Source of the DNA: Myceligenerans indicum
GTDB lineage: Bacteria; Actinomycetota; Actinomycetes; Actinomycetales; Cellulomonadaceae
Reading direction: 5' to 3'
NCBI RefSeq assembly: GCF_016742955.1
Contig: NZ_JABBYC010000033.1
Coordinates: 1-51,838, forward strand
DNA: 51,838 nucleotides
Of this stretch, positions 27,116 to 35,193 are shown one piece after another. A model generated the notes under the pieces. It saw only the letters and a list, made by a program, of their open reading frames with translations. It made no database searches and was not told the DNA's origin. The stretch's first letter is position 1. Each line of letters opens with the position of its first letter. A program made the position numbers and the translations under genes.

Positions 27116-28520
27116 CGGGCACGTCCACCCCCTGGAGCTGGAGCACGACGTCCCGGACCGACGCCGCGGGAACGAGCCCGTCGTCGTCGGACACCTGCCG
27201 GGCGACCACGGCCGGCACGCCGGGGTCCGAGCACAGCACCAGGGGGGTGTCGGCCGCCGCGTCCGGGAGCCGGCCGTGCGAGCCGCGCACCCAGGTCGCG
27301 TCCAGCGGCGTGGTGCTCATCGCGTACCGCAGGCCGAGCTTCTTGCGCACCAGGTTCAGCCCGGCGCGGGCCTTGGCCAACCGGTCCGCCGGGTCGAAGA
27401 ACAGCTCGGCGGGGTCGTAGCCCGGCTTGCGGTGGATGTCGACGCCGCGGGCGAACTCCGGCGCCCGGTCGTCGCGGAGCCAGTAGTAGTAGGTGAACCA
27501 CGAGTCCGGCTCCGCGACCACTACCAGCTCGCCGGACCGCTCGTGGTCGAGGCCGTAGGCGGCCTGAGCGGCCCGGTCCAGGACCTCGTCCACGCCGGGC
27601 TCCGCCCGCAGCATCGCCGCCACGCGCGGCAGGTCCGCCGGGTCGGCCACGTACACGTGCGCCACCTGGTGGTCGGCGACGGCGAACGCGCGGGACGTCC
27701 ACGGGTCCAGCAGCTCGCGTCCCTGCTGCGTGTACACCTCCAGCAGCCCCTCGCGCCGCAGCGGCCGGTTCAGGTGGACGGGCCGTGAGACCGGGCCGAT
27801 CCCGTACTCCGACACAGCGAGCACCGTCACCCCGTCGGCCTCCGCCTGGTCCAGCAGGGGCGTCAGCGCGGCGTCCAGCTCGGCCGCGGCCCGGTCCGCC
27901 TGCGGGGACCGGGGGCCGAACCGTTGCAGGTCGTAGTCCAGGTGCGGCACGTAGGCCAGGGTGAGGTCGGCGGCGCGCGTGGTCAGCAGGTGTCGCGTGG
28001 CCGCCACCACCCACCGCGTGGAGTCGATCGACGCCGTCGGGCCCCAGTACCGGAACAGCGGGAAGTCGCCGAACGCGCCGGTGAGCTCGTCGTGCAGCGC
28101 GGGCGGGCGGACGTACGCGTCCGGTGACTTGCGGCCGTCCGCGTGGTAGACGGGCCGGGGGGTGACCGTGACCTGCGTGGTCATCCCCATCGCGTACCAC
28201 CAGCAGACGTTCACCGCCTGGTAGCCGGGCTCGGTGCGGCGGGCCGTCTCCCACAGCTTCTCCCCGCCGACCAGCCGGTTGTGCTGCCGCCAGAGGTGCA
28301 CCTCGCCCAGGTCGCGGAAGTACCACCCGTTCCCGACGATCCCGTGGTCCCGCGGGGCCAGCCCGGTCAGCATCGTGGACTGCACGGTGCACGTCACCGC
28401 GGGCAGCACCGTGCCCAGGCGGGAGGACCAGCCGGCCCGCGCCAGGCGGGACAGGCGCGGCATGTGCGCCAGGGCGCGTTCGGTCAGCCCGACGACGTCG
28501 AGCAGCAGCACGGGCCTCAT
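27105..28520 (-). CDS. eboF: Alkaline phosphatase / type I phosphodiesterase family protein (EboF-like)
   Basis: This is a 471-residue member of the nucleotide pyrophosphatase/phosphodiesterase part of the alkaline phosphatase superfamily. The first metal aspartate is in LLLDVVGLT (residues 4-12), the nucleophile region is CTVQSTMLTG, and PRDHGIVGNGWYFRD and YVPHLDYDLQRFG follow. Where many relatives have Asp-His-Gly, it reads SEYGIG, so metal binding may differ. It is the last gene of the ebo operon. Ebo proteins are linked to moving metabolite precursors across the membrane in cyanobacteria. The ATG (28520) overlaps the EboE stop by four bases; longer frames upstream are shadows. Confidence 0.82.
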   Translation of the reverse strand: MRPVLLLDVVGLTERALAHMPRLSRLARAGWSSRLGTVLPAVTCTVQSTMLTGLAPRDHGIVGNGWYFRDLGEVHLWRQHNRLVGGEKLWETARRTEPGYQAVNVCWWYAMGMTTQVTVTPRPVYHADGRKSPDAYVRPPALHDELTGAFGDFPLFRYWGPTASIDSTRWVVAATRHLLTTRAADLTLAYVPHLDYDLQRFGPRSPQADRAAAELDAALTPLLDQAEADGVTVLAVSEYGIGPVSRPVHLNRPLRREGLLEVYTQQGRELLDPWTSRAFAVADHQVAHVYVADPADLPRVAAMLRAEPGVDEVLDRAAQAAYGLDHERSGELVVVAEPDSWFTYYYWLRDDRAPEFARGVDIHRKPGYDPAELFFDPADRLAKARAGLNLVRKKLGLRYAMSTTPLDATWVRGSHGRLPDAAADTPLVLCSDPGVPAVVARQVSDDDGLVPAASVRDVVLQLQGVDVPARA

Positions 28521-29704
28521 GCGGCCACCTCCTCGTCGGCGGTCAGGTTCTCCCGCGCCCAGCGCAGCTCCGCGGCGATGCCCGCCACGAGGCCGCCGGG
28601 CTCGTCGCCGAGCCCCGCGACACCGGCGGGCAGCACCGTCCACGTGTACGTCTCCACGTCCAGATGCGCCTCACGACCGTGCGGCGTGGCGTGCACCGCC
28701 GCCACCGCCTCGCGCAGCACCCCGGTGGTCGAGGCCAGTGGGGGAGCGGGCCGGGCGTGCAGCGGCACGTGGAAATGCACGCGCCACGGTCCGGTGCCCG
28801 GCAGGCCGGGGCGGCCCCGGGCGGTGCCCAGCGCCTCGTCCAGGTCGTCGGCCGCCAGCACCGTGCCCGACGGCGTCCGCTCGCGCACCTGGTGCAGGTA
28901 CCGCGGCTCGGCGAACCGGGCGACCGCGGCGCGCGACGCCTCCTGTCCTGGGTCGTCCACCTGCAGGGCGGCCGACGCCTGGACCTTCACGACCCGCAGG
29001 CCCGCGTCGGCGACCCGTCCCGCGGCGCCGGCCGGATCGGCGAACGACACGGCCAGGTGGCACGCGTCCAGGCACACCCCGACGTGCTCCGGGTCGATCC
29101 GCTGCTCCGGCGCGAGCCCCGCGTCCGTCCGCGCGGCGAGCCAGCGCACCACGTCGTCCACGGTGTCGAGCACGCAGCCCGGCTCGGGCTCCACCGCGAT
29201 CCGGACCACGTGACCGGTCCGGTCGGCGAGCTCCCGCAGGTCACGGGACAGGCCGGCCAGTGCGCGGGCCGACTCGTCGTCGTCGGCCGGGGTCCAGGGC
29301 GCGCGCCAGGCGAGCGGCAGGGTGGAGATCGATCCGGCGGCGCCGCCGGGCAGGAGGGCGGCGAGCACCCGTGCGCACGCCTGTGTGTACTGCAGGCGGG
29401 CGCGTTCGGCCCAGGTGGGGCGGTAGACGGAGCGGCCCACCACCGCGGAGTGGAAGCCGCCGTAGGGGAAGGCGTTGAGGGTGCGGACCTCCAGGCCGTG
29501 GTCGGCGAGCGCGCCGCGGAGCCGGTCGAGGTCGGTCGGCGTCGTGTCGAGCCGGTGCGCGACCTGCGCGGGGAGCCACAGCCCGACGCCGAGGACGTCG
29601 AGCCCGGCGGCCTCGCGGACGGGGCCGGCGTACGTGGCCAGCTGGGCGACGACGCCGTCGACGTCCTCGGCGGGGTGCACGTTGGTGCAGTAGGACAGGT
29701 GCAT
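28517..29704 (-). CDS. eboE: Metabolite traffic protein EboE
   Basis: This 395-residue TIM-barrel protein of the xylose-isomerase-like class has the characteristic EboE start MHLSYCTNVHPAEDVDGV. Further EboE-like parts are VGLWLPAQVAHRL, LNAFPYGGFH, EPEPGCVLDTVDDVV and VGVCLDACHLAVSF. EboE has no proven reaction; the ebo cluster is reported to help export precursors such as the scytonemin monomer in cyanobacteria. It lies nine bases after the EboB stop and overlaps the following phosphatase gene. Confidence 0.88.
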   Translation of the reverse strand: MHLSYCTNVHPAEDVDGVVAQLATYAGPVREAAGLDVLGVGLWLPAQVAHRLDTTPTDLDRLRGALADHGLEVRTLNAFPYGGFHSAVVGRSVYRPTWAERARLQYTQACARVLAALLPGGAAGSISTLPLAWRAPWTPADDDESARALAGLSRDLRELADRTGHVVRIAVEPEPGCVLDTVDDVVRWLAARTDAGLAPEQRIDPEHVGVCLDACHLAVSFADPAGAAGRVADAGLRVVKVQASAALQVDDPGQEASRAAVARFAEPRYLHQVRERTPSGTVLAADDLDEALGTARGRPGLPGTGPWRVHFHVPLHARPAPPLASTTGVLREAVAAVHATPHGREAHLDVETYTWTVLPAGVAGLGDEPGGLVAGIAAELRWARENLTADEEVAA

Positions 29705-29713
29705 GGCGGCCCC

Positions 29714-30598
29714 CTATGCCCGCGCGCCGCGCAGCACGGAGGAACCGGCGAACTGCGCGCCGGGTTCGGGTGGTTCACCGGCCACGAACCCGGGTACCGG
29801 GTCCAGGACGAGGTTTCCGGACTGCCCGTAGAACTCGACGGGGTTGCGCCACAGGACCCGGTCGACGTCGTCGTCGGTGAAGCCGTCGGCCAGCATGCGG
29901 CGGCCGGTGCGGGCCGTGGTGAGCGGGTCGGAGCGGCCCCAGTCGGCGGCGGAGTTCACGATCATGCGGTCGGCGCCGTAGCGGCGCAGCAGCGCCACGG
30001 TGCGTGGTTCGTCCAGCTTGGTGTCGGGGTAGACGGAGAAGCCGGCCCACAGGCCGGCGTCCCGCACGAGGGCGACCGTGGTCTCGTTGAGGTGGTCCAC
30101 GAGGACCCGCTGCGGAGGCAGCCCGGACTCGCGCACGACGTCGAGGGTGCGGCGGGTGCCGGCGAGCTTGTCGCGGTGGGGGGTATGGACCAGCACGGGC
30201 AGGCCGGCCTCGCGTGCCAGGTCGAGCTGGGCGGCGAACACCTCGTCCTCGGCGGGCGTCATGGAGTCGTAGCCGACCTCGCCGACGGCGACGACACCGT
30301 CCTTGACCAGGTAGCGAGGTATCTCGGTGAGCACCTCGCGGCAGCGTGGGTCGTTCGCCTCCTTGGGGTTGAGCGCGATCGTGGCGTGGTGGCGGATGCC
30401 GAACTGCGCGGCGCGGAACCTCTCCCAGCCGACGAGGGAGTCGAAGTAGTCGGTGAACGAGGCGGCCGAGGTGCGGGGCTGCCCCAGCCAGAAGGCGGGT
30501 TCGACGACGGCGCGCACGCCGGCGGCGTACATCGCCTCGTAGTCGTCGGTGGTGCGGCTGGTCATATGGATGTGGGGGTCCAGGATGCGCATGCTCAC
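29714..30598 (-). CDS. eboB: TatD family hydrolase (EboB)
   Basis: This 294-residue amidohydrolase-like protein has the metal-binding DPHIHM near its N-terminus, then VEPAFWLGQPRTSAASFTDYFDSLVGWE, GEVGYDSMTPAEDEVF, LVHTPHRDKLAGTRR and VDHLNETT. These match the TatD-like EboB proteins of ebo clusters. The substrate is unknown. The GTG start overlaps the EboA stop by four bases; an ATG two codons in is also possible. Confidence 0.87.
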   Translation of the reverse strand: MSMRILDPHIHMTSRTTDDYEAMYAAGVRAVVEPAFWLGQPRTSAASFTDYFDSLVGWERFRAAQFGIRHHATIALNPKEANDPRCREVLTEIPRYLVKDGVVAVGEVGYDSMTPAEDEVFAAQLDLAREAGLPVLVHTPHRDKLAGTRRTLDVVRESGLPPQRVLVDHLNETTVALVRDAGLWAGFSVYPDTKLDEPRTVALLRRYGADRMIVNSAADWGRSDPLTTARTGRRMLADGFTDDDVDRVLWRNPVEFYGQSGNLVLDPVPGFVAGEPPEPGAQFAGSSVLRGARA

Positions 30599-31353
30599 TC
30601 CTTCGTGACGGTCAGCAGCCGGGTGAGGTCGGGTGGGACGTCGCGTCCCGCGGCGCGGCGCTCGGCGGCCAGGTCACCCGCCATGCGGGCCAGGTCGGCG
30701 TCGGCCCGTGCGGCCAGGCGGTCGACGGCGTCCAGCGGGACGCCGAGGAACACGAGCTTCAGCACCGCGTGGCGCCAGGTGGGGGCGTCCAGGTGCCGTG
30801 CGCCGAACGGGCCGACGGCGGCCGCGACGAGGCTGGTGTCGTTGGCGCGCAGGGCGTCCTCGGCGAGCGCGACCCCGGCGGTGACCAGCGGCTCGGGCGG
30901 CGACGGGGCGTGCGGCGAGGTGTCCCCGTGCACGACGAGTGCGTCCAGGGCGCGCAGGACGCCGCGCCGCTCGCCGGTGTCGCCCTGGTGGTAGAGCGTG
31001 GTGAGCCGGGTGGCCAGGCCGGGCAGCGGGGGGTCGCCGGGGCTACCTGCGGGGGAGGGGGTGGTGACGAGCGTGACGACCAGCGCGGCGCGGGCGGCGT
31101 CGCCCACGGTGCCGTGCACGGTGCCGGCCGGGTCGGTGTCCGGCCGTAGCGGTCCGCGGCCCGCGTGGCGGCCGGCGAGGGCGAAGAGGCGGGGCAGGAC
31201 CGCTGGGTCGGCCACCACGGCCTCGCGCGCGGCGTCGAACCAGTCCGCGTCGCGCAGCAGCGGGCGGAGCGCGGCGGGCGTCAGGGCGAGCCCCGCCGGA
31301 CCCGGCCTGGCGCGTGCGGTGCCGGCCGGGACGTCCGGTGGGGCGCCGGTCAT
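30595..31353 (-). CDS. eboA: EboA domain-containing protein
   Basis: This 252-residue, mostly helical, Ala/Leu/Arg-rich protein has no recognised catalytic motif. It is identified as EboA from its place in the cluster and features such as LRPLLRDADWFDAAREAVVADP, LVVHGDTSPHAP, and WRHAVLKLVFLGVPLDAVDRL. EboA function is unknown. The ATG overlaps the preceding isomerase stop, and its end overlaps eboB. Recognition by sequence alone is weaker than for the other ebo genes. Confidence 0.78.
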   Translation of the reverse strand: MTGAPPDVPAGTARARPGPAGLALTPAALRPLLRDADWFDAAREAVVADPAVLPRLFALAGRHAGRGPLRPDTDPAGTVHGTVGDAARAALVVTLVTTPSPAGSPGDPPLPGLATRLTTLYHQGDTGERRGVLRALDALVVHGDTSPHAPSPPEPLVTAGVALAEDALRANDTSLVAAAVGPFGARHLDAPTWRHAVLKLVFLGVPLDAVDRLAARADADLARMAGDLAAERRAAGRDVPPDLTRLLTVTKE

Positions 31354-32207
31354 GGGCGGACCTCCTTCCAGGCGCTGGTCAGGGCCTTGAGGGACGCGGT
31401 GACGAGGTCGGGTGCGGCGTGGGAGTGCCGGGGGAGCTCGACGGCTGCGACGCCGCGGTAGCCGATGTCGGCGAGAGTGGCCAGGGCGGCGGGCAGGTCG
31501 AGGTCGCCCTCGCCGAACGGGCGGTGTTCGTGGTGGGTGCGGGGCATGTCGTCGAGCTGCACGTTGCGCAGCACGGGCGCCGCCGCACGCAGGGCGCCGT
31601 CGACGCCGCCGGGCTCCACCACGAGGCAGTGCCCGACGTCGACGGTGAGGCCGAGGCCGGGCGGGTCGCCCAGGTCGCGGCGCAGGCGCAGCCCGTCCTC
31701 GACCGTCTCGACGAGCATCCCGGGTTCGGGTTCGAGGGCGAGAGCCACGTCCCGCGCGGCGGCGTGCTCCAGGAGGACGGGCAGCCGGCCGAGCAGCCGG
31801 GCACGGCCCTCGGCGGGGCGCTCGCCGGCGGGCAGGGTGCCGGAGAAGAACGACACGCAGTCCGCGCCGAGGTCCGCGGCGACGTCGACCGCGCGGGCGA
31901 GGTACCGCATCCGGTGGCCGGCGTCCCGGTCGACCAGGGTGGGCCGGTGCTTGTGTGCCGGGTCGAGCAGGTAGCGCGTGCCGGTCTCGACGACGACGGC
32001 GGCGCCCGCGCCGTGCCGCATCGACGCGAGCCGGGCGGCCACGGCCCGCACGGCGTCCGGCGGCGCCGACAGGGGGTCCAGGTGCGGGAAGCCGAGGGTG
32101 AGCGCGACGGCGTCGTACCCGGCCTCGTCCAGCAGGTCGAGGGCTGCGGGCAGCGGGTGGTCCGACAGCCCGTTCGTGCCGTAGCCGAGCAGGAAGGGCG
32201 GCCTCAT
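31350..32207 (-). CDS. Sugar phosphate isomerase/epimerase (xylose isomerase-like TIM barrel)
   Basis: This 285-residue AP-endonuclease-2/xylose-isomerase-type barrel starts with FLLGYGTNGLSDHPLPAALDLL. Metal-binding parts are visible as LALEPEPGMLVETVEDG, LTVDVGHCLVV, VQLDDMPRTHHEHRPFGEGDLDL and AAVELPRHSH. Enzymes of this fold isomerise or epimerise sugars or inositols; the substrate here is unknown. Its place after a cyclase and a prenyltransferase suggests work on a cyclitol or sugar-derived headgroup. The ATG overlaps the prenyltransferase stop. It is a second barrel besides EboE and is not part of the classic cyanobacterial ebo set. Confidence 0.85.
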   Translation of the reverse strand: MRPPFLLGYGTNGLSDHPLPAALDLLDEAGYDAVALTLGFPHLDPLSAPPDAVRAVAARLASMRHGAGAAVVVETGTRYLLDPAHKHRPTLVDRDAGHRMRYLARAVDVAADLGADCVSFFSGTLPAGERPAEGRARLLGRLPVLLEHAAARDVALALEPEPGMLVETVEDGLRLRRDLGDPPGLGLTVDVGHCLVVEPGGVDGALRAAAPVLRNVQLDDMPRTHHEHRPFGEGDLDLPAALATLADIGYRGVAAVELPRHSHAAPDLVTASLKALTSAWKEVRP

Positions 32208-33151
32208 GTGATGCTCACCTGCCGCCGTCCCCGGGCGTGTGCCCGCAGGCGGAGCGCGTGTCCGGTGGCCGCGACGCCGCCCAGCACCAGCGCGATCCCC
32301 GGTCTGCCGGAGCGGGCGGCCCACGCCGCCTGGAGCGGGATCATGGCCTGCAGGCCCGAGCGGGTGGCGGAGCGGGCGGCGCCTGCGGTGGGGTCGCCGG
32401 CGGCGCGGACCTGGCCGGGTACACAGGTGGCGGAACAGGCGAGGGCGGAGATCGCGGCGGTCAGCCGTGCGGTCCGCGATGGTGTCGCGGCCGGGCGGTG
32501 CGAGGAGGCGGACGGCACGGATAGCGCGGGCAGCAGTGCCCCCACGACCGTGACGCCCGCGACCGTGCCCGCCACGGCCGGCGTCGTGCCCCGGACCTCG
32601 CCGCGGGACAGGACGGTGACGGCCGCGGTGTGGGCGGCGATGCCCGCTGCGGCTCCGGCGGCGGCGCGCGGGGTGCCGGTGGTGGAGCCGAGCAGCACGT
32701 CGAGGCCGCGGCAGGCCGCCATCGCCGCCGGACCGAGGACCGGATGGTGCTTGAGCGCGGTGTCGTAGGCCCAGACGCCGGCGGCGACGCCGGTCGCGAG
32801 GACGGCACCGCGGTGGCCGGTCGCCAGGGTGGCGGCGGCGATCCCCGCGGCGGTCAGCGTCACGCCGACCGTGAGCGCGATTCGTGGGGTGACCCGCCCC
32901 GAGGGGATCGGGCGCTCGGGGCGTTCGACGGCGTCGAGTTCGCGGTCCGCCCAGTCGTTGAGTGCCATGCCGGCCAGGTAGAGGCACGAGGACGCCGCGG
33001 GTAGCAGCAGGTGGCGGGCCGTGACGCGGCCGCGCCCCGCGGCGTGCCCGGCGAGAGTGTCTCCGACGACGGTCAGGGCGGCGGGGAGCCGGACCAGTTC
33101 GGCCAGGGCCGATGCCGTGGGCCGCGATGCTGCCGGTCGCGGTGCCGTCAT
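32204..33151 (-). CDS. eboC: UbiA family prenyltransferase (EboC-like)
   Basis: This 315-residue membrane protein has about eight hydrophobic helices. The first Asp-rich motif of UbiA enzymes is clear in GMALNDWADRELDAVERPERPIPSG (N-D-x-x-D-x-x-x-D). The second site is weaker, around WAYDTALKHHPVLG and CRGLDVLLG. UbiA enzymes attach isoprenoid chains to small acceptors in the membrane. In ebo clusters this protein is EboC. The acceptor could be a product of the neighbouring cyclase and isomerase. The ATG at 33149-33151 overlaps the cyclase stop by four bases. Confidence 0.86.
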   Translation of the reverse strand: MTAPRPAASRPTASALAELVRLPAALTVVGDTLAGHAAGRGRVTARHLLLPAASSCLYLAGMALNDWADRELDAVERPERPIPSGRVTPRIALTVGVTLTAAGIAAATLATGHRGAVLATGVAAGVWAYDTALKHHPVLGPAAMAACRGLDVLLGSTTGTPRAAAGAAAGIAAHTAAVTVLSRGEVRGTTPAVAGTVAGVTVVGALLPALSVPSASSHRPAATPSRTARLTAAISALACSATCVPGQVRAAGDPTAGAARSATRSGLQAMIPLQAAWAARSGRPGIALVLGGVAATGHALRLRAHARGRRQVSIT

Positions 33152-34386
33152 CGGTGGCTCCGGCCGGTCGCCGCTCCGGAGGCGGAGGCCCGGGATCCCG
33201 TCTCCCGGATCCAGTCGTCCAGGAGGCGCGCCTGAGCGGCGGCGTCGTGCACGCCGGTGCCCCACGGATCCTTGAAGAAGAACCCGAGTTCCGGGACCGG
33301 GCCCGCCAGGCCGGCCGCGTGCGCGAGGGCGAGCAGCCGGGTCAGGTCGAGCACCAGGGGAGCGGCGAGCATGGAGTCGTACGCGCTCCACGTGGTCTGC
33401 AGGGTGAGCCGCGAGCCGAGGAAGCCCTCGACGTGGACGTGGTCCCAGGCGACCTTGACGTCCCCGAGATCGGGCACGTAGTCGATGTGCAACGGCGTGC
33501 TGTCGGTGCCGGTGATCGCCTGCAGTCCGCGCGACTTGCTGCCCAGCTTGGAGCTGACGGCGTTCGGGTCGGCGAGCGTGGCGCCGTCGCCGCCGCCCAG
33601 CAGGTTCGTGCCCGACCAGGACAGGACGCGCAGGTGGCGCGCGGCCAGCGCGGGGGCGACCACGGTGCGCAGCCAGGTCTGGCCGGTCTTCCCGTCCTGG
33701 CCGGCAAACGGAACGCCGTGTTCGGTGGCCAGGCGGGCCAGCGCGGGCAGTGCCATGCTCGCGCTCGGCGTGAAGGCCGCGTACGGCGCGCCCGCGAGGA
33801 TCGCGGCGTAGGCGTACAGGGACGACGGCGGGAGTGGTGCGCGGTCGGGGTCGGCGAGGGCCGCGAGGAGGAGGGCGTCGTCGTCGTGCTCCGGAGCCGG
33901 TTCCGGGAGCGGTTCGGTCGAGGCCACGTCGATCACGACGACGCGTTCGAGGCTGTGCCGCTCCCGGAACGCGACGATGTCGGCCGCGAGGCGTTCCGCG
34001 GTGGCCTGGCCGCTGCCCTCGGCGCGCGCCGGGTCGTGGCCGGGACGGACCTGCGCGTCGGCGGTCTCCAGCGCGTCGCGCGTGAGGGTGACGAGCCGGG
34101 GCGGGAGCATGCCGGCGTCCGCCAGGGCCTCGGCGCGCTTCGGCAGGGGACAGGCGGACAGGTCGTGCCCGCCGACCACGATGTCCTCGAAGTCCGGCAT
34201 CGGATCCGGCGCGAGGCCGGGGCGGGCGGTGACGCAGCCGGTCGGTTCGGCGTGGCCCCCCGCCAGGGCGGCGAGGCCGAGGACGGCGGTCGTGGCGACC
34301 GATCCGCGTGCGCCGACCAGCCAGAGTCCGGTGGCCCGGCTGCTGGTACGGGCGGAGGTGGTCTCGCGGGTGCGGGCGTGCGTCAT
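33148..34386 (-). CDS. Inositol-3-phosphate synthase (MIPS)-like protein
   Basis: This 412-residue protein has the features of myo-inositol-phosphate synthases, which cyclise glucose 6-phosphate with bound NAD+. These are the Rossmann motif GLWLVGARGSVATTAV, FEDIVVGGHDLS, the SWSGTNLLGGGDGATLADP segment, and WDHVHVEGFLGSRLTLQTTW. It heads the operon, with a ribosome-binding site GGGAG. In cyanobacterial ebo clusters the cyclase is EboD, which resembles 3-dehydroquinate synthase. Here a different NAD-dependent sugar cyclase seems to hold that role. Whether it makes inositol phosphate or another cyclitol is open. Confidence 0.85.
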   Translation of the reverse strand: MTHARTRETTSARTSSRATGLWLVGARGSVATTAVLGLAALAGGHAEPTGCVTARPGLAPDPMPDFEDIVVGGHDLSACPLPKRAEALADAGMLPPRLVTLTRDALETADAQVRPGHDPARAEGSGQATAERLAADIVAFRERHSLERVVVIDVASTEPLPEPAPEHDDDALLLAALADPDRAPLPPSSLYAYAAILAGAPYAAFTPSASMALPALARLATEHGVPFAGQDGKTGQTWLRTVVAPALAARHLRVLSWSGTNLLGGGDGATLADPNAVSSKLGSKSRGLQAITGTDSTPLHIDYVPDLGDVKVAWDHVHVEGFLGSRLTLQTTWSAYDSMLAAPLVLDLTRLLALAHAAGLAGPVPELGFFFKDPWGTGVHDAAAQARLLDDWIRETGSRASASGAATGRSHR

Positions 34387-34512
34387 CGGTGCTCCCGTTC
34401 GTCGCTCGCCGGAGCGGCGCTGCCCCGGACGGTCTTCACGCTAGCCCGGCTTATGCCGAGAATCAATCAAAAGTCACGATGAAATCTGCACAAGCGGCCG
34501 GGGAGGGCGAGG

Positions 34513-34541
34513 TTGACGACCCGTGCTTACTGAGTAAGTAT
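34513..34541 (+). promoter_or_regulatory. Promoter of padR
   Basis: TTGACG (34513-34518) and TAAGTA or AAGTAT (34535-34541) have a 16-17 base spacing. The -10 overlaps the palindrome at 34526-34538. Confidence 0.55.
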
Positions 34542-34563
34542 GGCGCTGACACTTACCCGGTAA
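34526..34563. promoter_or_regulatory. Two operator-like palindromes upstream of padR
   Basis: CTTACTGAGTAAG (34526-34538; 6-bp arms) overlaps the -10 region, and TTACCCGGTAA (34553-34563; 5-bp arms) lies just downstream. PadR proteins usually repress their own operon through such short palindromes. The A/T-rich sites stand out from the GC-rich surroundings. Confidence 0.6.
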
Positions 34564-34578
34564 CTATCGGAGGATCTC

Positions 34579-35193
34579 ATGTCCGTCCGGCATGCCCTGC
34601 TGGTGCTCCTGTCCGAGCGCCCCATGCACGGCTACCAGCTCCGCCAGGAGTTCGAGCGCCGCACCGGCGGCACCTGGCCCCTGAACATCGGCCAGGCCTA
34701 CTCCACACTGTCCCGTCTGGAACGCGACGGCCTGGTCGCCCCCGTCGGGTCCGACGACCCGGACGCTCCGGAGACCTACCGCCTCACCGACGACGGAACC
34801 GAGCAGGCGCGCTCGTGGTGGGACACCCCGGTGGACCGCGGCACCCCGGCCCGTGACGAGCTCGCGATCAAGCTCGCGCTCGCGGTCACCGTGCGCGTCG
34901 ACGGGAAGCCGGTCGACGTCCCGGCCATCGTCCAGCGACAGCGCACCGCGACGATGACCGTGCTGCGGGACCTCACCCGGCTCAAGCGGGAGGCGGGCGA
35001 CGACCTCGCCTGGTCCCTCGTGCTGGACTCGCTGGTCTTCGCGGCCGAGGCGGAGATCCGCTGGCTCGACCACGTCGAGGCGAGCGTCGTCCGGGCCGCG
35101 CGGCAGCACCCGGAACGCGCGGAGCAGGGCGCGCCCGCGCCCTCGTCGGCGACGGCGAGGAAGACGGCGGACCGGAAGGGGGCGACCCGATGA
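34579..35193 (+). CDS. PadR family transcriptional regulator
   Basis: This 204-residue regulator has a winged-helix PadR domain at residues 1-80 (ALLVLLSERPMHGYQLRQEFERRTGGTW, then GQAYSTLSRLERDGLV and ETYRLTDDGTEQARSWW). A C-terminal helical dimerisation part follows. The ATG follows a strong ribosome-binding site (GGAGGATCTC). It heads padR-ABC ATPase-FtsX permease with four-base overlaps, so it probably represses the exporter operon until an inducer binds. It is divergent from the ebo operon and could also affect it. Confidence 0.92.
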   Translation: MSVRHALLVLLSERPMHGYQLRQEFERRTGGTWPLNIGQAYSTLSRLERDGLVAPVGSDDPDAPETYRLTDDGTEQARSWWDTPVDRGTPARDELAIKLALAVTVRVDGKPVDVPAIVQRQRTATMTVLRDLTRLKREAGDDLAWSLVLDSLVFAAEAEIRWLDHVEASVVRAARQHPERAEQGAPAPSSATARKTADRKGATR

